A stretch of DNA of 60,000 nucleotides from assembly GCF_963678635.1 (NCBI RefSeq), contig NC_087064.1, positions 73,719,465 through 73,779,464 of the forward strand, given 5' to 3'. The first letter of the stretch is position 1. Each line of letters opens with the position of its first letter. The notes beneath the pieces are model-generated. The model was not told where the DNA came from. It worked only from the letters and a program-made list of their open reading frames with translations, and did not search any database. Source of the DNA: Symsagittifera roscoffensis. Lineage: Eukaryota > Xenacoelomorpha > Acoela > Convolutidae. The position numbers and the translations under genes were made by a program. This document shows positions 13,280 to 26,850 of this stretch, piece after piece.

Positions 13280-14560
13280 AGCGAAGCTTTTTTTATGATC
13301 ATAAGTGATCATGAAATTTTAACTTCCAAGAAAGATGTAGCTTTTTTAAATTCGAGTTCCTGTCAACCAACGGTGTTCCCGAAAAAATATTTAAAGAGAA
13401 CTAAGTGTCAAAAGAACTAAGCACCCTTTATGGAGAGTTTGATATAATTTCACATGAGTTAGATGGATTATTTTAGTGATCATATTGAATTTTGAACTTA
13501 TCACATGAGTTAGATGGTTTATTTTAGTGATCACAATGGATTTTGAACATATCACTAGAGTTAGATGGGTTGTTTTAGTGATCATAATGGAATTTGAACT
13601 GATCACATGAATTATATGGGTTATTTTAGTGATCATAATTGAATTTGAACTGATCACATGAGTTATATGGGTTATTTTAGTGATCATAATAGATTTTGAA
13701 CAGATCACATGAGTTAGATGGGTTATTTTAAGGATCATAATGGATTTTGAACATATCACATGATTTAGATGGGTTATGTTAGTGATCATAATAGATTTTG
13801 AACAGATCATACGAGTTATTTGAGTCATTTTAGCATGTCTTAGAGCTTCACTACACAAAAGCGTAAGCTTTTTTTATGATCATAAGTGATCATGAAATTT
13901 TAACTTCCAAAAAAGATGTAGCTTTTTCAAATTCGAGTTTCTGTCAACCAACGGTGTTCCCAAAAAAATATTTAAAGAGAACTAAGTGTCAAAAGAACTA
14001 AGCACCCTTTATGGAGAGTTTGATATAATTTCACATGAGTTAGATGGATTATTTTAGTGATCATATTGAATTTTGAACTTATCACATGAGTTAGATGGTT
14101 TATTTTAGTGATCACAATGGATTTTGAACATATCACTAGAGTTAGATGGGTTGTTTTAGTGATCATAATGGAATTTGAACTGATCACATGAATTATATGG
14201 GTTATTTTAGTGATCATAATTGAATTTGAACTGATCACATGAGTTATATGGGTTATTTTAGTGATCATAATAGATTTTGAACAGATCACATGAGTTAGAT
14301 GGGTTATTTTAAGGATCATAATGGATTTTGAACAGATCACATGAGTCAGATTGGTTATTGTAGTGATCATAATGGATTTTGAACAGATCACACGAATTAT
14401 TCGAATCATTTTAGCATGTCTTAGAACTTCACTACACAAAAGCGTAAATTTTTTTTTATGATCATAAGTGATCATGATATTTTAACTTCCAAAAAAGATG
14501 TAGCTTTTTCAAATTCGAGTTTCTGTCAACCAACGGTGTTCCCAAAAAAATATTTAAAGA
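13280..14560. repeat. Tandem ~581-bp module, two copies
   Basis: Modules starting near 13,391 and 13,972 share GTGTCAAAAGAACTAAGCACCC and the same order of unit variants, including ATCACTAGAG and TTAAGGATCATAATGG. The second copy then switches to a cluster with GAGTCAGATTGG units. Confidence 0.75.
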
Positions 14561-14612
14561 GAACTAAGTGTCAAAAGAACTCAGCAGCCTTTATGGAGAG
14601 TTTGATATAATT

Positions 14613-15290
14613 TCACATGAGTTAGATGGTTTATTTTAGTGATCATAATGGATTTTGATTATATCACTAGAGTTAGATGGGTTGTTTTAGTGATCATAAT
14701 GGAATTTGAACTGATCACATGAATTATATGGGTTATTTTAGTGATCATAACGGAATTTGAACTGATCACATGAGTTATATGGGTTATTTTAGTGATCATA
14801 AAATATTTTGAACAGATCACATGAGTTAGATGGGTTATTTTAGTGATCATATTGAATTTTGAACTTATCACATGGGTTAGATGGTTTATTTTAGTGATCA
14901 TAATGGATTTTGAACATATCACTAGAGTTAGATGGGTTGTTTTAGTGATCATAATGGAATTTGAACTGATCACATGAATTATATGGGTTATTTTAGTGAT
15001 CATAATGGAATTTGAACTGATCACATGAGTTATATGGGTTATTTTAGTGATCAAAAAATATTTTGAACAGATCATTTGGGTTAGATGGGTTATTTTAGCG
15101 ATCATAATGGAATTTGAACTGATCAGATGAGTTATATGGGTTATTGTAGTGATCATAATAGATTTTGAACAGATCACATGAGTTAGATGGGTCATTTTAG
15201 TGATCATAATGGATTTTGAACATATCACATGAGTTAGATGGGTTAGTTTAAAGATCATAATGGATTTTGAACAGATCACACGAGATAATT
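14613..15290. repeat. Longest uninterrupted unit cluster (~13 units)
   Basis: About 13 consecutive 51-bp units occur without a spacer. Inside, a run of five units (about 255 bp) is repeated: the order ATCACTAGAG, then GGAATTTGAACTGATCAC twice, appears from about 14,665 and again from about 14,920. On the minus strand it gives the longest open frame of the array (212 codons, 14,659-15,297), made only of 17-residue repeats. Confidence 0.8.
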
Positions 15291-18200
15291 GAGTCATTTA
15301 GGCATGTCTTAGAGCTTAACTACACAAAAGCATAATGTTTTTTATGATCATAAGTGACCATGAAATTTTAACTCCCAAAAAAGATGTAGCTTTTTTAAAT
15401 TCGAGTTCCTGTCAACCAACGGTGTTCCCGAAAAAATATTTAAAGATGAGTAATTGTTAAAAAAACTCAGCAATCTATAGGGATACTCTCCTATTTTTTC
15501 ACATGAGTTAGATGGATATTTTTAGTGATAATAATGGGTTTTGAATTGATCACATGGGTTAGATGGGTTGTTTTAGTGATCATAATGGTTTTTGACCAGA
15601 TCACATTTGTTAGATGGATTATTTTAGTGATCATAATGAACTTTGAACATCTCATTTGGGTTAGATGGGTTATTTTAGTGATCATAATGAATTTTCAAAA
15701 GATTACAACATTAGATGGGTTATTTTAATGATCCTAATGGATTTTGAACAGATCACATGAGTTAGATGGGTTATTTTAGTGATCTTAATAATTTTTGAAC
15801 AGATCACATGGGTCAGATTGGTTATTGTAGTGATCATAATGGATTTTGAACAGATCACACGAATTATTCGAATCATTTTGACATGTCTTAAAACTTCACT
15901 ACACAAAAGCGTAAATTTTTTTTATGATCATAACGGATCATGATATTTTAACTTCCAAAAAAGATGTAGCTTTTTTTAAATTCGAGTTTCTGTCAACCAA
16001 CGGTGTTCCAAAAAATTTTTTTAAAGAGAATTATTTGTTAAAAATACTCAGCATCCTTTATGGAGACTCTGCTAGATTTTCACATGGGTTAGATGGATTA
16101 TTTTAGTAATCATAATGGATTTTGAACAGATCGCAAGAGTTAGATGGGTTATTTTAGTGATCATATTGAATTTTGAACTTCTCACATGGGTCAGATGGGT
16201 TACTTTAGTGATCATAATAGATTTTGAACAGATCACATGAGTCAGATTGGTTAATGTAGTGATCATAATGGATTTTGAACAGATCACACGAGTTATTCAA
16301 ATCATTTTAGCATGTCTTAGAGCTTCAATACACAAAAGCGTAAGCTTTTTTTATGATCATGGTGATCATGAAATTTTAACTTCCAAAAAAGATGTAACTT
16401 TTTTAAATTCGAGTTCCTGTCAACCAACGGTGTTCCCGAAAAAATATTTAAAGAGAATTAAGTATTAAAAAACTCAGCACCCTTTATGGAGAGTTTGATA
16501 TAATTTCACATGAGTTAGATGGATTATTATAGTGATCATATTGGATTTTGAACTTATCACATGAGTTAGATGGTTTATTTTAGTGATCATAATGGACTTT
16601 GAACATATCACTTCGGTTAGATGGATTATTTTAGTGATCATAATGAATTTTCAACAGATTACAACATTAGATGGGTTATTTTAATGATCCTAATGGATTT
16701 TGAACAGATCACATGATAGATGGGTTATTTTAGTGATCATAATATTTTTTTGAACAGATCATATGAGTCAGATTGGTTATTGTAGTGATCATAATGGATT
16801 TTGAACAGATCACACGAATTATTCGAATCATTTTAGCATGTCTTAGAACTTCACTACACAAAAGCGTAAATTTTTTTTATGATCATAAGTGATCATGATA
16901 TTTTAACTTCCAAAAAAGATGTAGCTTTTTTAAATTCGAGTTTCTTTCAACCAACGGTGTTCCCGAAAAATTTTTTAAAGAGAATTATTTGTTAAAAAAT
17001 ACTCAGCATCCTTTATGGAGACTCTGCTATATTTTCACATGGGTTAGATTGACTATTTTAGTCATCATAATGGATTTTGAACAGATCGCAAGATTTAGAT
17101 GGGTTATTTTAGTGATCATATTGAATTTTGAAGTTCTCGCATGGGTCAGATGGTTTATTTTAGTGATCATAATGGACTTTGAACATATCACTTGGGTTAG
17201 ATTGGTTATGTTAGTGATCATAATGAATTTTCAACAGATTACAACATTATATGGGTTATTTTAATAATCCTAATGGATTTTGAACAGATCTCATGAGTTA
17301 GATGGGTTATTTTAGTGATCATAATAATTTTTGAACAGATCACATGAGTCAGATTGGTTATTGTAGTGATCATAATGGATTTTGAACAGATCACACGAAT
17401 TATTCGAATCGTTTTAGCATGTCTTAGAACTTCACTACACAAAAGCGTAAATTTTTTTAATGATCATAATGATCATGATATTTTAACTTCCAAAAAAGAT
17501 GTAGCTTTTTTAAATTCGAGTTTCTGTCAACCAACGGTGTTCCCAAAAATTTTTTTATAGAGAATTATTTGTTAAAAATACTCAGCATCCTTTATGGAGA
17601 CTCTGCTATATTTTCACATGGGTTAGATTGATTATTTTAGTGATCATAATGGATTTTGAACAGATCGCAAGAGTTAGATGGGTTATTTTAGTGATCATAT
17701 TGAATTTTAAACTTCTCACATGGGTCAGATGGTTTATTTTAGTGATCATAATGGACTTTGAACATATCACTTGGGTTAGATGGGTTATTTTAGTGATCAT
17801 AATGAATTTTGAACAGATCGCAAGAGTTAGATTGTTTATTTTAGTGATCATGTTGAATTTTGAAGTTCTCACATGAGTTAGATGGATTATTTTAGTGATC
17901 ATAATGAATTTTGAACTTATCACATGAGTTAGATGGTTTATTTTAGTGATCATAATGGACTTTGAACATATCACTTGGGTTAGATTGGTTATTTTAGTGA
18001 TCATAATGAATTTTCAACAGATTACAACATTATATGGGATATTTTAATGATCCTAATGGATTTTGAACAGATCTCATGAGTTAGATGGGTTATTTTAGTG
18101 ATCATAATAATTTTTGAACAGATCACATGAGTCAGGCTGGTTATTGTAAGGATCATAATGGATTTTGAACAGATCACACGAATTATTCGAATCATTTTAG

Positions 18201-19379
18201 CATGTCTTAGAACTTCACTACACAAAAGCGTAAATTTTTTTAATGATCATAAGTGATCATGATATTTTAACTTCCAAAAAAGATGTAGCTTTTTTAAATT
18301 CGAGTTTCTGTCAACCAACGGTGTTCCCGAAAATTTTTTATAGAGAATTATTTGTTAAAAATACTCAGCATCTTTTATGGAGACTCTGCTATATTTTCAC
18401 ATGGGTTAGATTGATTATTTTAGTGATCATAATGGATTTTGAACAGATCGCAAGAGTTAGATGGGTTATTTTAGTGATCATATTGAATTTTGAACTTCTC
18501 ACATGGGTCAGATGGTTTATTTTAGTGATCATAATGGACTTTGAACATATCACTTGGGTTAGATGGGTTATTTTAGTGATCATAATGAATTTTCAACAGA
18601 TTACAACATTAGATGGGTTATTTTAATGATCATAATAATTTTTGAACATATCACATGAGTCAGATTGGTTATTGTAGTGATCATAATGGATTTTGAACAA
18701 ATCACACGAATTATTCGAATCATTTTAGCTTGTCTTAGAACTTCACTACACAAAAGCGTAAATTTTTTTTTCATGATCATAAGTGATCATGATATTTTAA
18801 CTTCCAAAAAAGATGTAGCTTTTTTAAATTCGAGTTTCTGTCAACCAACGGTGTTCCCGAAAATTTTTTTAAAGAGAATTATTTGTTAAAAATACTCAGC
18901 ATCCTTTATGGAGACTCTGCTATATTTTCACATGGGTTAGATTGATTATTTTAGTGATCATAATAGACTTTGAACATATCACTTGGGTTAGATGGGTTGT
19001 TTTAGTGATCATAATGAATTTTCAACAGATTACAACATTAGATGGGTTATTTTAATGATCCTAATGGATTTTGAACAAATCACATGAGTTAGTCGGGTTA
19101 TTTTAGTGATCATAATATTTTTTGAACAAATCACATGAGTCAGATTGGTTATTGTAGTGATCATAATGGATTTTGAACAAATCACACGAATTATTCGAAT
19201 CATTTTAGCTTGTCTTAGAACTTCACTACACAAAAGCGTAAATTTTTTTTTCATGATCATAAGTGATCATGAAATTTTAACTTCCAAAAAAGATGGAGCT
19301 TTTTTAAATTCGAGTTTCTGTCAACCAACGGTGTTCCCGAAAGTTTTTTTAAAGAGAATTATTTGTTAAAAATACTCAA

Positions 19380-22012
19380 CAACCTTTATGGAGACTCTGC
19401 TATATTTTCACATGGGTTAGATTGATTATTTTAGTGATCATAATGGATTTTGAACAGATCGCAAGAGTTAGATGGGTTATTTTAGTGGTCATATTGAACT
19501 CTGAACTTCTCACATGGCTCAGATGGGTTATTTTAGTGATCATAATAGATTTTGAACAGATCACATGAGTCAGATTGGTTATTGTAGTGATCATAATGGA
19601 TTTTGAACAGATCACACGAGTTATTCGAATCATTTTAGCATGTCTTAGAGCTTCACTACACAAAAGCGTAAGCTTTTTTTATGATCATAAGTGATCATGA
19701 AATTTCAACTTCCAAAAAAGATGTAGCTTTTTAAAATTCGAGTTCCTGTCAACCAACGGTGTTCCCGAAAAAATATTTAAAGAGAACTAAGTGTTAAAAA
19801 ACTCAGCACCCTTTATGGAGAGTTTGATATAATTTCACATGAGTTAGATGGTTTATTTTAGTGATCATAAGGGATTTTGAACATATCACTTGAGTTAAAT
19901 GGGTTGCTTTAGTGATCATAATGGAATTTGAACTGATCACATGAATTATATGGGTTATTTTAGTGATCATAATGGAAATTGAACTGATCACATGAGTTAT
20001 ATGGGTTTTTTTAGTGATCATAATAGATTTTGAACAGATCACATGAGTTGGATGGGTTATTTTAGTGATCATAATGGATTTTGAACATATCACATGATTT
20101 AGATGGGTTATGTTACTGATCATAATGGATTTTGAACAAATCACTTGAGTTAGATGGGTTACTTTAGTGATCATAATGGATTTTGAATAGATCACACGAG
20201 TTAATGAGTCATTTTAGCATGTCTTAGAGCTTCACTACACAAAATCGTAAATTTTTTTTAGGATCATAACTGATCATGAAATTTTAACTCTCAAGAAAGA
20301 TGTAGTTTTTTCTAAAATTGAGTTCCTGTCAACCAACGGTGTTCCCGAAAAAATATTTAAAAAGAACTAAATGTTAAAAACACTCAGCATGCTTCATGGA
20401 GCAAAGATATATATTTTCACATGAGTTAGATGGATTATTTTAGTGATCAGAATGGATTTTGAACAGATCACATGAAATAAATGGATTACTTTAATGATCA
20501 TAATGAACTTTGAACAGATCATTTGGCTTAGATGGGTTATTTTAGTGATCATAATGGAATTTGAACTAATCACATGAGTCAGATTGGTTATTGTAGTGAT
20601 CATAATGGATTTTGAACAGATCACACGAAATATTCGAATCATTTTAGCATGTCTTAGAACTTCACTACACAAAAGCGTAAATTTTTTTTATGATCGTAAG
20701 TGATCATGAAATTTTAACTTCCAAAAAAGTCGGAGCTTTTTTAAATTCGAGTTTCTGTCAACCAACGGTGTTCCCGAAAGTTTTTTTAAAGAGAATTATT
20801 TGTTAAAAATACTCAGCAACCTTTATGGAGACTCTGCTATATTTTCACATGGGTTAGATTGATTATTTTAGTGATCATAATGGATTTTGAACAGATCGCA
20901 AGAGTTAGATGGGTTATTTTAGTGGTCATATTGAACTCTGAACTTCTCACATGGCTCAGATGGGTTATTTTAGTGATCATAATAGATTTTGAACAGATCA
21001 CATGAGTCAGATTGGTTATTGTAGTGATCATAATGGATTTTGAACAGATCACACGAGTTATTCGAATCATTTTAGCATGTCTTAGAGCTTCACTACACAA
21101 AAGCGTAAGCTTTTTTTATGATCATAAGTGATCATGAAATTTCAACTTCCAAAAAAGATGTAGCTTTTTTAAATTCGAGTTCCTGTCAACCAACGGTGTT
21201 CCGGAAAAAATATTTAAAGAGAACTAAGTGTTAAAAAACTCAGCACCCTTTATGGAGAGTTTGATATAATTTCACATGAGTTAGATGGTTTATTTTAGTG
21301 ATCATAATGGATTTTGAACATATCACTTGAGTTAAATGGGTTGCTTTAGTGATCATAATGGAATTTGAACTGATCACATGAATTATATGGGTTATTTTAG
21401 TGATCATAATGGAAATTGAACTGATCACATGAGTTATATGGGTTTTTTTAGTGATCATAAAAGATTTTGAACACATCACATGAGTTGGATGGGTTATTTT
21501 AGTGATCATAATGGATTTTGAACATATCACATGATTTAGATGGGTTATGTTACTGATCATAATGGATTTTGAACAAATCACTTGAGTTAGATGGGTTACT
21601 TTAGTGATCATAATGGATTTTGAATAGATCACACGAGTTAATGAGTCATTTTAGCATGTCTTAGAGCTTCACTACACAAAATCGTAAATTTTTTTTAGGA
21701 TCATAACTGAGCATGAAATTTTAACTCTCAAGAAAGATGTAGTTTTTTCTAAAATTGAGTTCCTGTCAACTAACGGTGTTCCCGAAAAAATATTTAAAAA
21801 GAACTAAATGTTAAAAACACTCAGCATGCTTCATGGAGCAAAGATATATATTTTCACATGAGTTAGATGGATTATTTTAGTGATCAGAATGGATTTTGAA
21901 CAGATCACATGAAATAAATGGATTACTTTAATGATCATAATGAACTTTGAACAGATCATTTGGCTTAGATGGGTTATTTTAGTGATCATAATGGAATTTG
22001 AACTAATCACAT
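19380..22012. repeat. 1,437-bp higher-order duplicate
   Basis: About 19,380-20,575 and 20,817-22,012 match almost base for base at an offset of 1,437 bp. Both hold the same three modules, including the odd GAACTCTGAACTTCTCACATGGC unit and the spacer with ACTCTCAAGAAAGATG. Only a handful of substitutions separate them. After the match the left copy loses several units relative to the right. Confidence 0.85.
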
Positions 22013-22439
22013 GAGTTATATGGGTTATTTTAGTGATCATAATAGATTTTGAACAGATCACATGAGTTAGATGGGTCATTTTAGTGATCATAATGGTTTT
22101 TGAAAACATCACATGAGTTAGATGGGTTAATTTAAAGATCATAATGGATTTTGAACAGATCACACAAGATAATTGAGTCATTTCGGCATGTCTTAGAGCT
22201 TCACTACACAAAAGTATAACGTTTTATATGATCACAAGTTATCATGAAATTTTAGCTCCCAAAAAAGATGTAGCTTTTTAAAATTCGAGTTCCTGTCAAC
22301 CAACGGTGTTCCTGAAAAAATATTTAAAGATGAGTAATTGTTAAAAAAACTCAGCAATCTTTAGGGAGACGCCCCTATATTTTCACATGAGTTAGATGGA
22401 TTATTTTAGTGATCATAATGAATTTTCAACAGATTACAA

Positions 22440-24700
22440 CATTAGATGGGTTATTTTAATGATCCTAATGGATTTTGAACAGATCACATGAGTTTGATGG
22501 GTTATTTTAGTGATCATAATAATTTTTGAACAGATCACATGAGTCAGATTGGTTATTGTAGTGATCATAATGGATTTTGAACAGATCACACGAACTATTC
22601 GAATCATTTTAGCATGTCTTAGGACTTCACTACACAAAAGCGTAAGTTTTTTTTTGATCATAAGTGATCATGATATTTTAACTTCCAAAAAAGATGTAGC
22701 TTTTTTAAATTCAAGTTTCTGTCAACCAACGGTGTTCCCGAAAAACTTTTTTAGAGAGAATTATTTGTTAAAAAAACTCAGCATCCTTTATGGAGACTCT
22801 GCTATATTTTCACATGGATTAGATTGATTATTTTAGTGATCAAAATGGATTTTGAACAGATCGCAAGAGTTAGATGGGTTATTTTAGTGATCATATTGAT
22901 TTTTGAACTTCTCACATGGGTCAGATGGTTTATTTTAGTGATCATAATGGACTTTGAACATATCACTTGGGTTAGATGGGTTATTTTAGTGATCATAATG
23001 AATTTTCAACAGATTACAACATTAGATGGGTTATTTTAATGATCCTAATGGATTTTGAACAGATCACATGAGTTAGATGGGTTATTTTAGTGATCATATT
23101 GAATTTTGAACTGATCACATGAGTTAGATGGATTATTTTAGTGATCATATTGAATTTTGAACTTATCACATGAGTTAGATGGTTTATTTTAGTGATCATA
23201 ATGGATTTTGAACATATCACTTGGGTTAGATGGGTTATTTTAGTGATCATAATGAATTTTCAACAGATTACAACATTATATGGGTTATTTTAATGATCCT
23301 AATGGATTTTGAACAGATCACATGAGTTAGATGGGTTATTTTAGTGATCATAATAATTTTTGAACAGATCACATGAGTCAGATTGGTTATTGTAGTGATC
23401 ATAATGGATTTTGAACAGATCGCAAGAGTTAGATGGGTTATTTTAGTGATCATATTGATTTTTGAACTTCTCACATGGGTCAGATGGTTTATTTTAGTGA
23501 TCATAATGGACTTTGAACATATCACTTGGGTTAGATGGGTTATTTTAGTGATCATAATGAATTTTCAACAGATTACAACATTAGATGGGTTATTTTAATG
23601 ATCCTAATGGATTTTGAACAGATCACATGAGTTAGATGGGTTATTTTAGTGATCATATTGAATTTTGAACTGATCACATGAGTTAGATGGATTATTTTAG
23701 TGATCACATTGAATTTTGAACTTATCACATGAGTTAGATGGTTTATTTTAGTGATCATAATGGATTTTGAACATATCACTTGGGTTAGATGGGTTATTTT
23801 AGTGATCATATTGAATTTTGAACTGATCACACGAACTATTCGAATCATTTTAGCATGTCTTAGGACTTCACTACACAAAAGCGTAAGTTTTTTTTTTATC
23901 ATAAGTGATCATGATATTTTAACTTCCAAAAAAGATGTAGCTTTTTTAAATTCAAGTTTCTGTCAACCAACGGTGTTCCCGAAAAATTTTTTTAGAGAGA
24001 ATTATTTGTTAAAAAAACTCAGCATCCTTTATGGAGACTCTGCTATATTTTCACATGGATTAGATTGATTATTTTAGTGATCATAATGGATTTTGAACAG
24101 ATCGCAAGAGTTAGATGGGTTATTTTAGTGATCATATTGATTTTTGAACTTCTCACATGGGTTAGATGGTTTATTTTAGTGATCATAATGGACTTTGAAC
24201 ATATCACTTGGGTTAGATGGGTTATTTTAGTGATCATAATGAATTTTCAACAGATTACAACATTAGATGGGTTATTTTAATGATCCTAATGGATTTTGAA
24301 CAGATCACATGAGTTAGATGGGTTATTTTAGTGATCATATTGAATTTTGAACTGATCACATGAGTTAGATGGATTATTTTAGTGATCATATTGAATTTTG
24401 AACTTATCACATGAGTTAGATGGTTTATTTTAGTGATCATAATGGATTTTGAACATATCACTTGGGTTAGATGGGTTATTTTAGTGATCATAATGAATTT
24501 TCAACAGATTACAACATTATATGGGTTATTTTAATGATCCTAATGGATTTTGAACAGATCACATGAGTTAGATGGGTTATTTTAGTGATCATAATAATTT
24601 TTGAACAGATCACATGAGTCAGATTGGTTATTGTAGTGATCATAATGGATTTTGAACAGATCACACGAATTATTCGAATCATTTTAGCATGTCTTAGAAC
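22440..24700. repeat. 1,241-bp higher-order duplicate with a nested ~559-bp copy
   Basis: Modules at 22,802 and 24,043 share the rare spacer variant TTCAAGTTTCTGTC and the same unit order (offset 1,241 bp). Between them, the segment from about 23,383 repeats the unit order of the segment from about 22,824 at 559 bp, without an intervening spacer. This is a recent local expansion. Confidence 0.75.
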
Positions 24701-26835
24701 TTCAGTACACAAAAGCGTAAATTTTTTTAATGATCATAAGTGATCATGATATTTTAACTTCCAAAAAAGACGTAGCTTTTTTAAATTCGAGTTTCTGTCA
24801 ACCGACGGTGTTCCCGAAAATTTTTCTAAAGAGAATTATTTGTTAAAAATACTCAGCATCTTTTATGGAGACTCTGCTATATTTTCACATGGGTTAGATT
24901 GATTATTTTAGTGATCATAATGGATTTCGAACAGATCGCAAGATTTAGATGGGTTATTTTAGTGATCATAATGGACTTTGAACATATCACTTGGGTTAGA
25001 TGGGTTATTTTAGTGATCATAATGAATTTTCAACAGATTACAACATTAGATGGGTTATTTTAATGATCATAATAATTTTTGAACAGATCACATGAGTCAG
25101 ATTGGTTATTGTAGTGATCATAATGGATTTTGAACAGATCACACGAATTATTCGAATCATTTTAGCATGTCTTAGAACTTCACTACACAAAAGCGTAAAT
25201 TTTTTTTATGATCATAAGTGATCATGATATTTTAACTTCCAAAAAAGATGTAGCTTTTTCAAATTCGAGTTTCTGTCAACCAACGGTGTTCCCGAAAATT
25301 TTTTTTTAAAGAGAATTATTTGTTAAAAATACTCAGCATCCTTTATGGAGACTCTGCTATATTTTCACATGGGTTAGATTGATTATTTTAGTGATCATAA
25401 TGGATTTTGAACAGATCGCAAGAGTTAGATGGGTTATTTTAGTGATCATATTGAATTTTGAACTTCTCACATGGGTCAGATGGTTTATTTTAGTGATCAT
25501 AATGGACTTTGAACATATCGCTTGGGTTAGATGGGTTATTTTAGTGATCACAATGAATTTTCAACAGATTACAACATTAGATGGGTTATTTTAATGATCC
25601 TAATGGATTTTGAACAGATCACATGAGTTAGATGGGTTATTTTAGTGATCATAATAAATTTTGAACAGATCACATGAGTCAGATTGGTTATTGTAGTGAT
25701 CATAATGGATTTTGAACAGATCACACGAATTATTCGAATCATTTTAGCTTGTCTTAGAACTTCACTACACAAAAGCGTAAATTTTTTTTTTGATCATAAG
25801 TGATCATGAAATTTTAACTTCCAAAAAAGATGGAGCTTTTTTAAATTCGAGTTTCTGTCAACCAACGGTGTTCCCGAAAGTTCTTTTAAAGAGAATTATT
25901 TGTTAAAAATACTCAGCAACCTTTATGGAGACTCTGCTATATTTTCACATGGGTCAGATGGGTTATTTTAGTGATCATAATAGATTTTGAACAGATCACA
26001 TGAGTCAGATTGGTTATTGTAGTGATCATAATGGATTTTGAACAGATCACACGAGTTATTCGAATCATTTTAGCATGACTTAGAGCTTCACTACACAAAA
26101 GCGTAAGCTTTTTTTATGATCATAAGTGATCATGAAATTTCAACTTCCAAAAAAGATGTAGCTTTTTTAAATTCGAGTTCCTGTCAACCAACGGTGTTCC
26201 CGAAAAAATATTTAAATAGAACTAAGTGTTAAAAAAACTCAGTACCCTTTATGGAGAGTTTGATATAATTTCACATGAGTTAGATGGATTATTTTAGTGA
26301 TCATATTGAATTTCGAACTTATCACATGAGTTAGATGGTTTATTTTAGTAATCATAGATGGATTATTTTAGTGATCATATTGAATTTCGAACTTATCACA
26401 TGAGTTAGATGGTTTATTTTAGTAATCATAATGGATTTTGAACATATCACTTGAGTTAAATGGGTTGTTTTAGTGATCATAATAGATTTTGAACAGATCA
26501 CATGAGTTGGATGGGTTAATTTAGTGATCATAATGGATTTTGAACATATCACATGATTTAGATGGGTTATGTTACTGATCATAATGGATTTTGAACATAC
26601 CACTTGAGTTAGATGGGTTACTTTGGTGATCATAATGGATTTTGAATAGATCACACGAGTTAATGAGTCATTTTAGCATGTCTTAGAGCTTCACTACACA
26701 AAATCGTAAATTTTTTTTAGGATCATAACTGATCATGAAATTTTAACTCCCAAAAAAGATGTAGTTTTTTTAAAATTGAGTTCCTGTCAACCAACGGTGT
26801 TCCCGAAAAAATATTTAAAAAGAACTAATTGTTGA

Positions 26836-26850
26836 AAACATTTTAGTGAT
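26836..26850. other. Spacer truncation junction
   Basis: The spacer stops after GAACTAATTGTTGAAAACA and joins directly to ATTTTAGTGATCATAATGG, skipping the usual CTCAGCATCCTTTATGGAG portion and half a unit. A deletion between cluster and spacer explains it. Confidence 0.7.

Larger units (their letters stand above)
1..15480. repeat. Array zone 1: long clusters, two spacer types, ~1.0- and 1.74-kb higher-order repeats
   Basis: This part has the longest unit clusters. It mixes two spacer types: type A (AACTTCC...AGCTTTTTTAAATTCGAG) and type B (AACTCCC...AGTTTTTTTAAAATTGAG). Typical unit variants are AATTATATGGG and GGAATTTGAACTGATCAC. Post-spacer sequences read mostly CTCTGATAGATTTTCACGTG or GAGTTTGATATAATTTCAC. 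The boundary with zone 2 is gradual and placed by the change in these variants. Confidence 0.75.
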
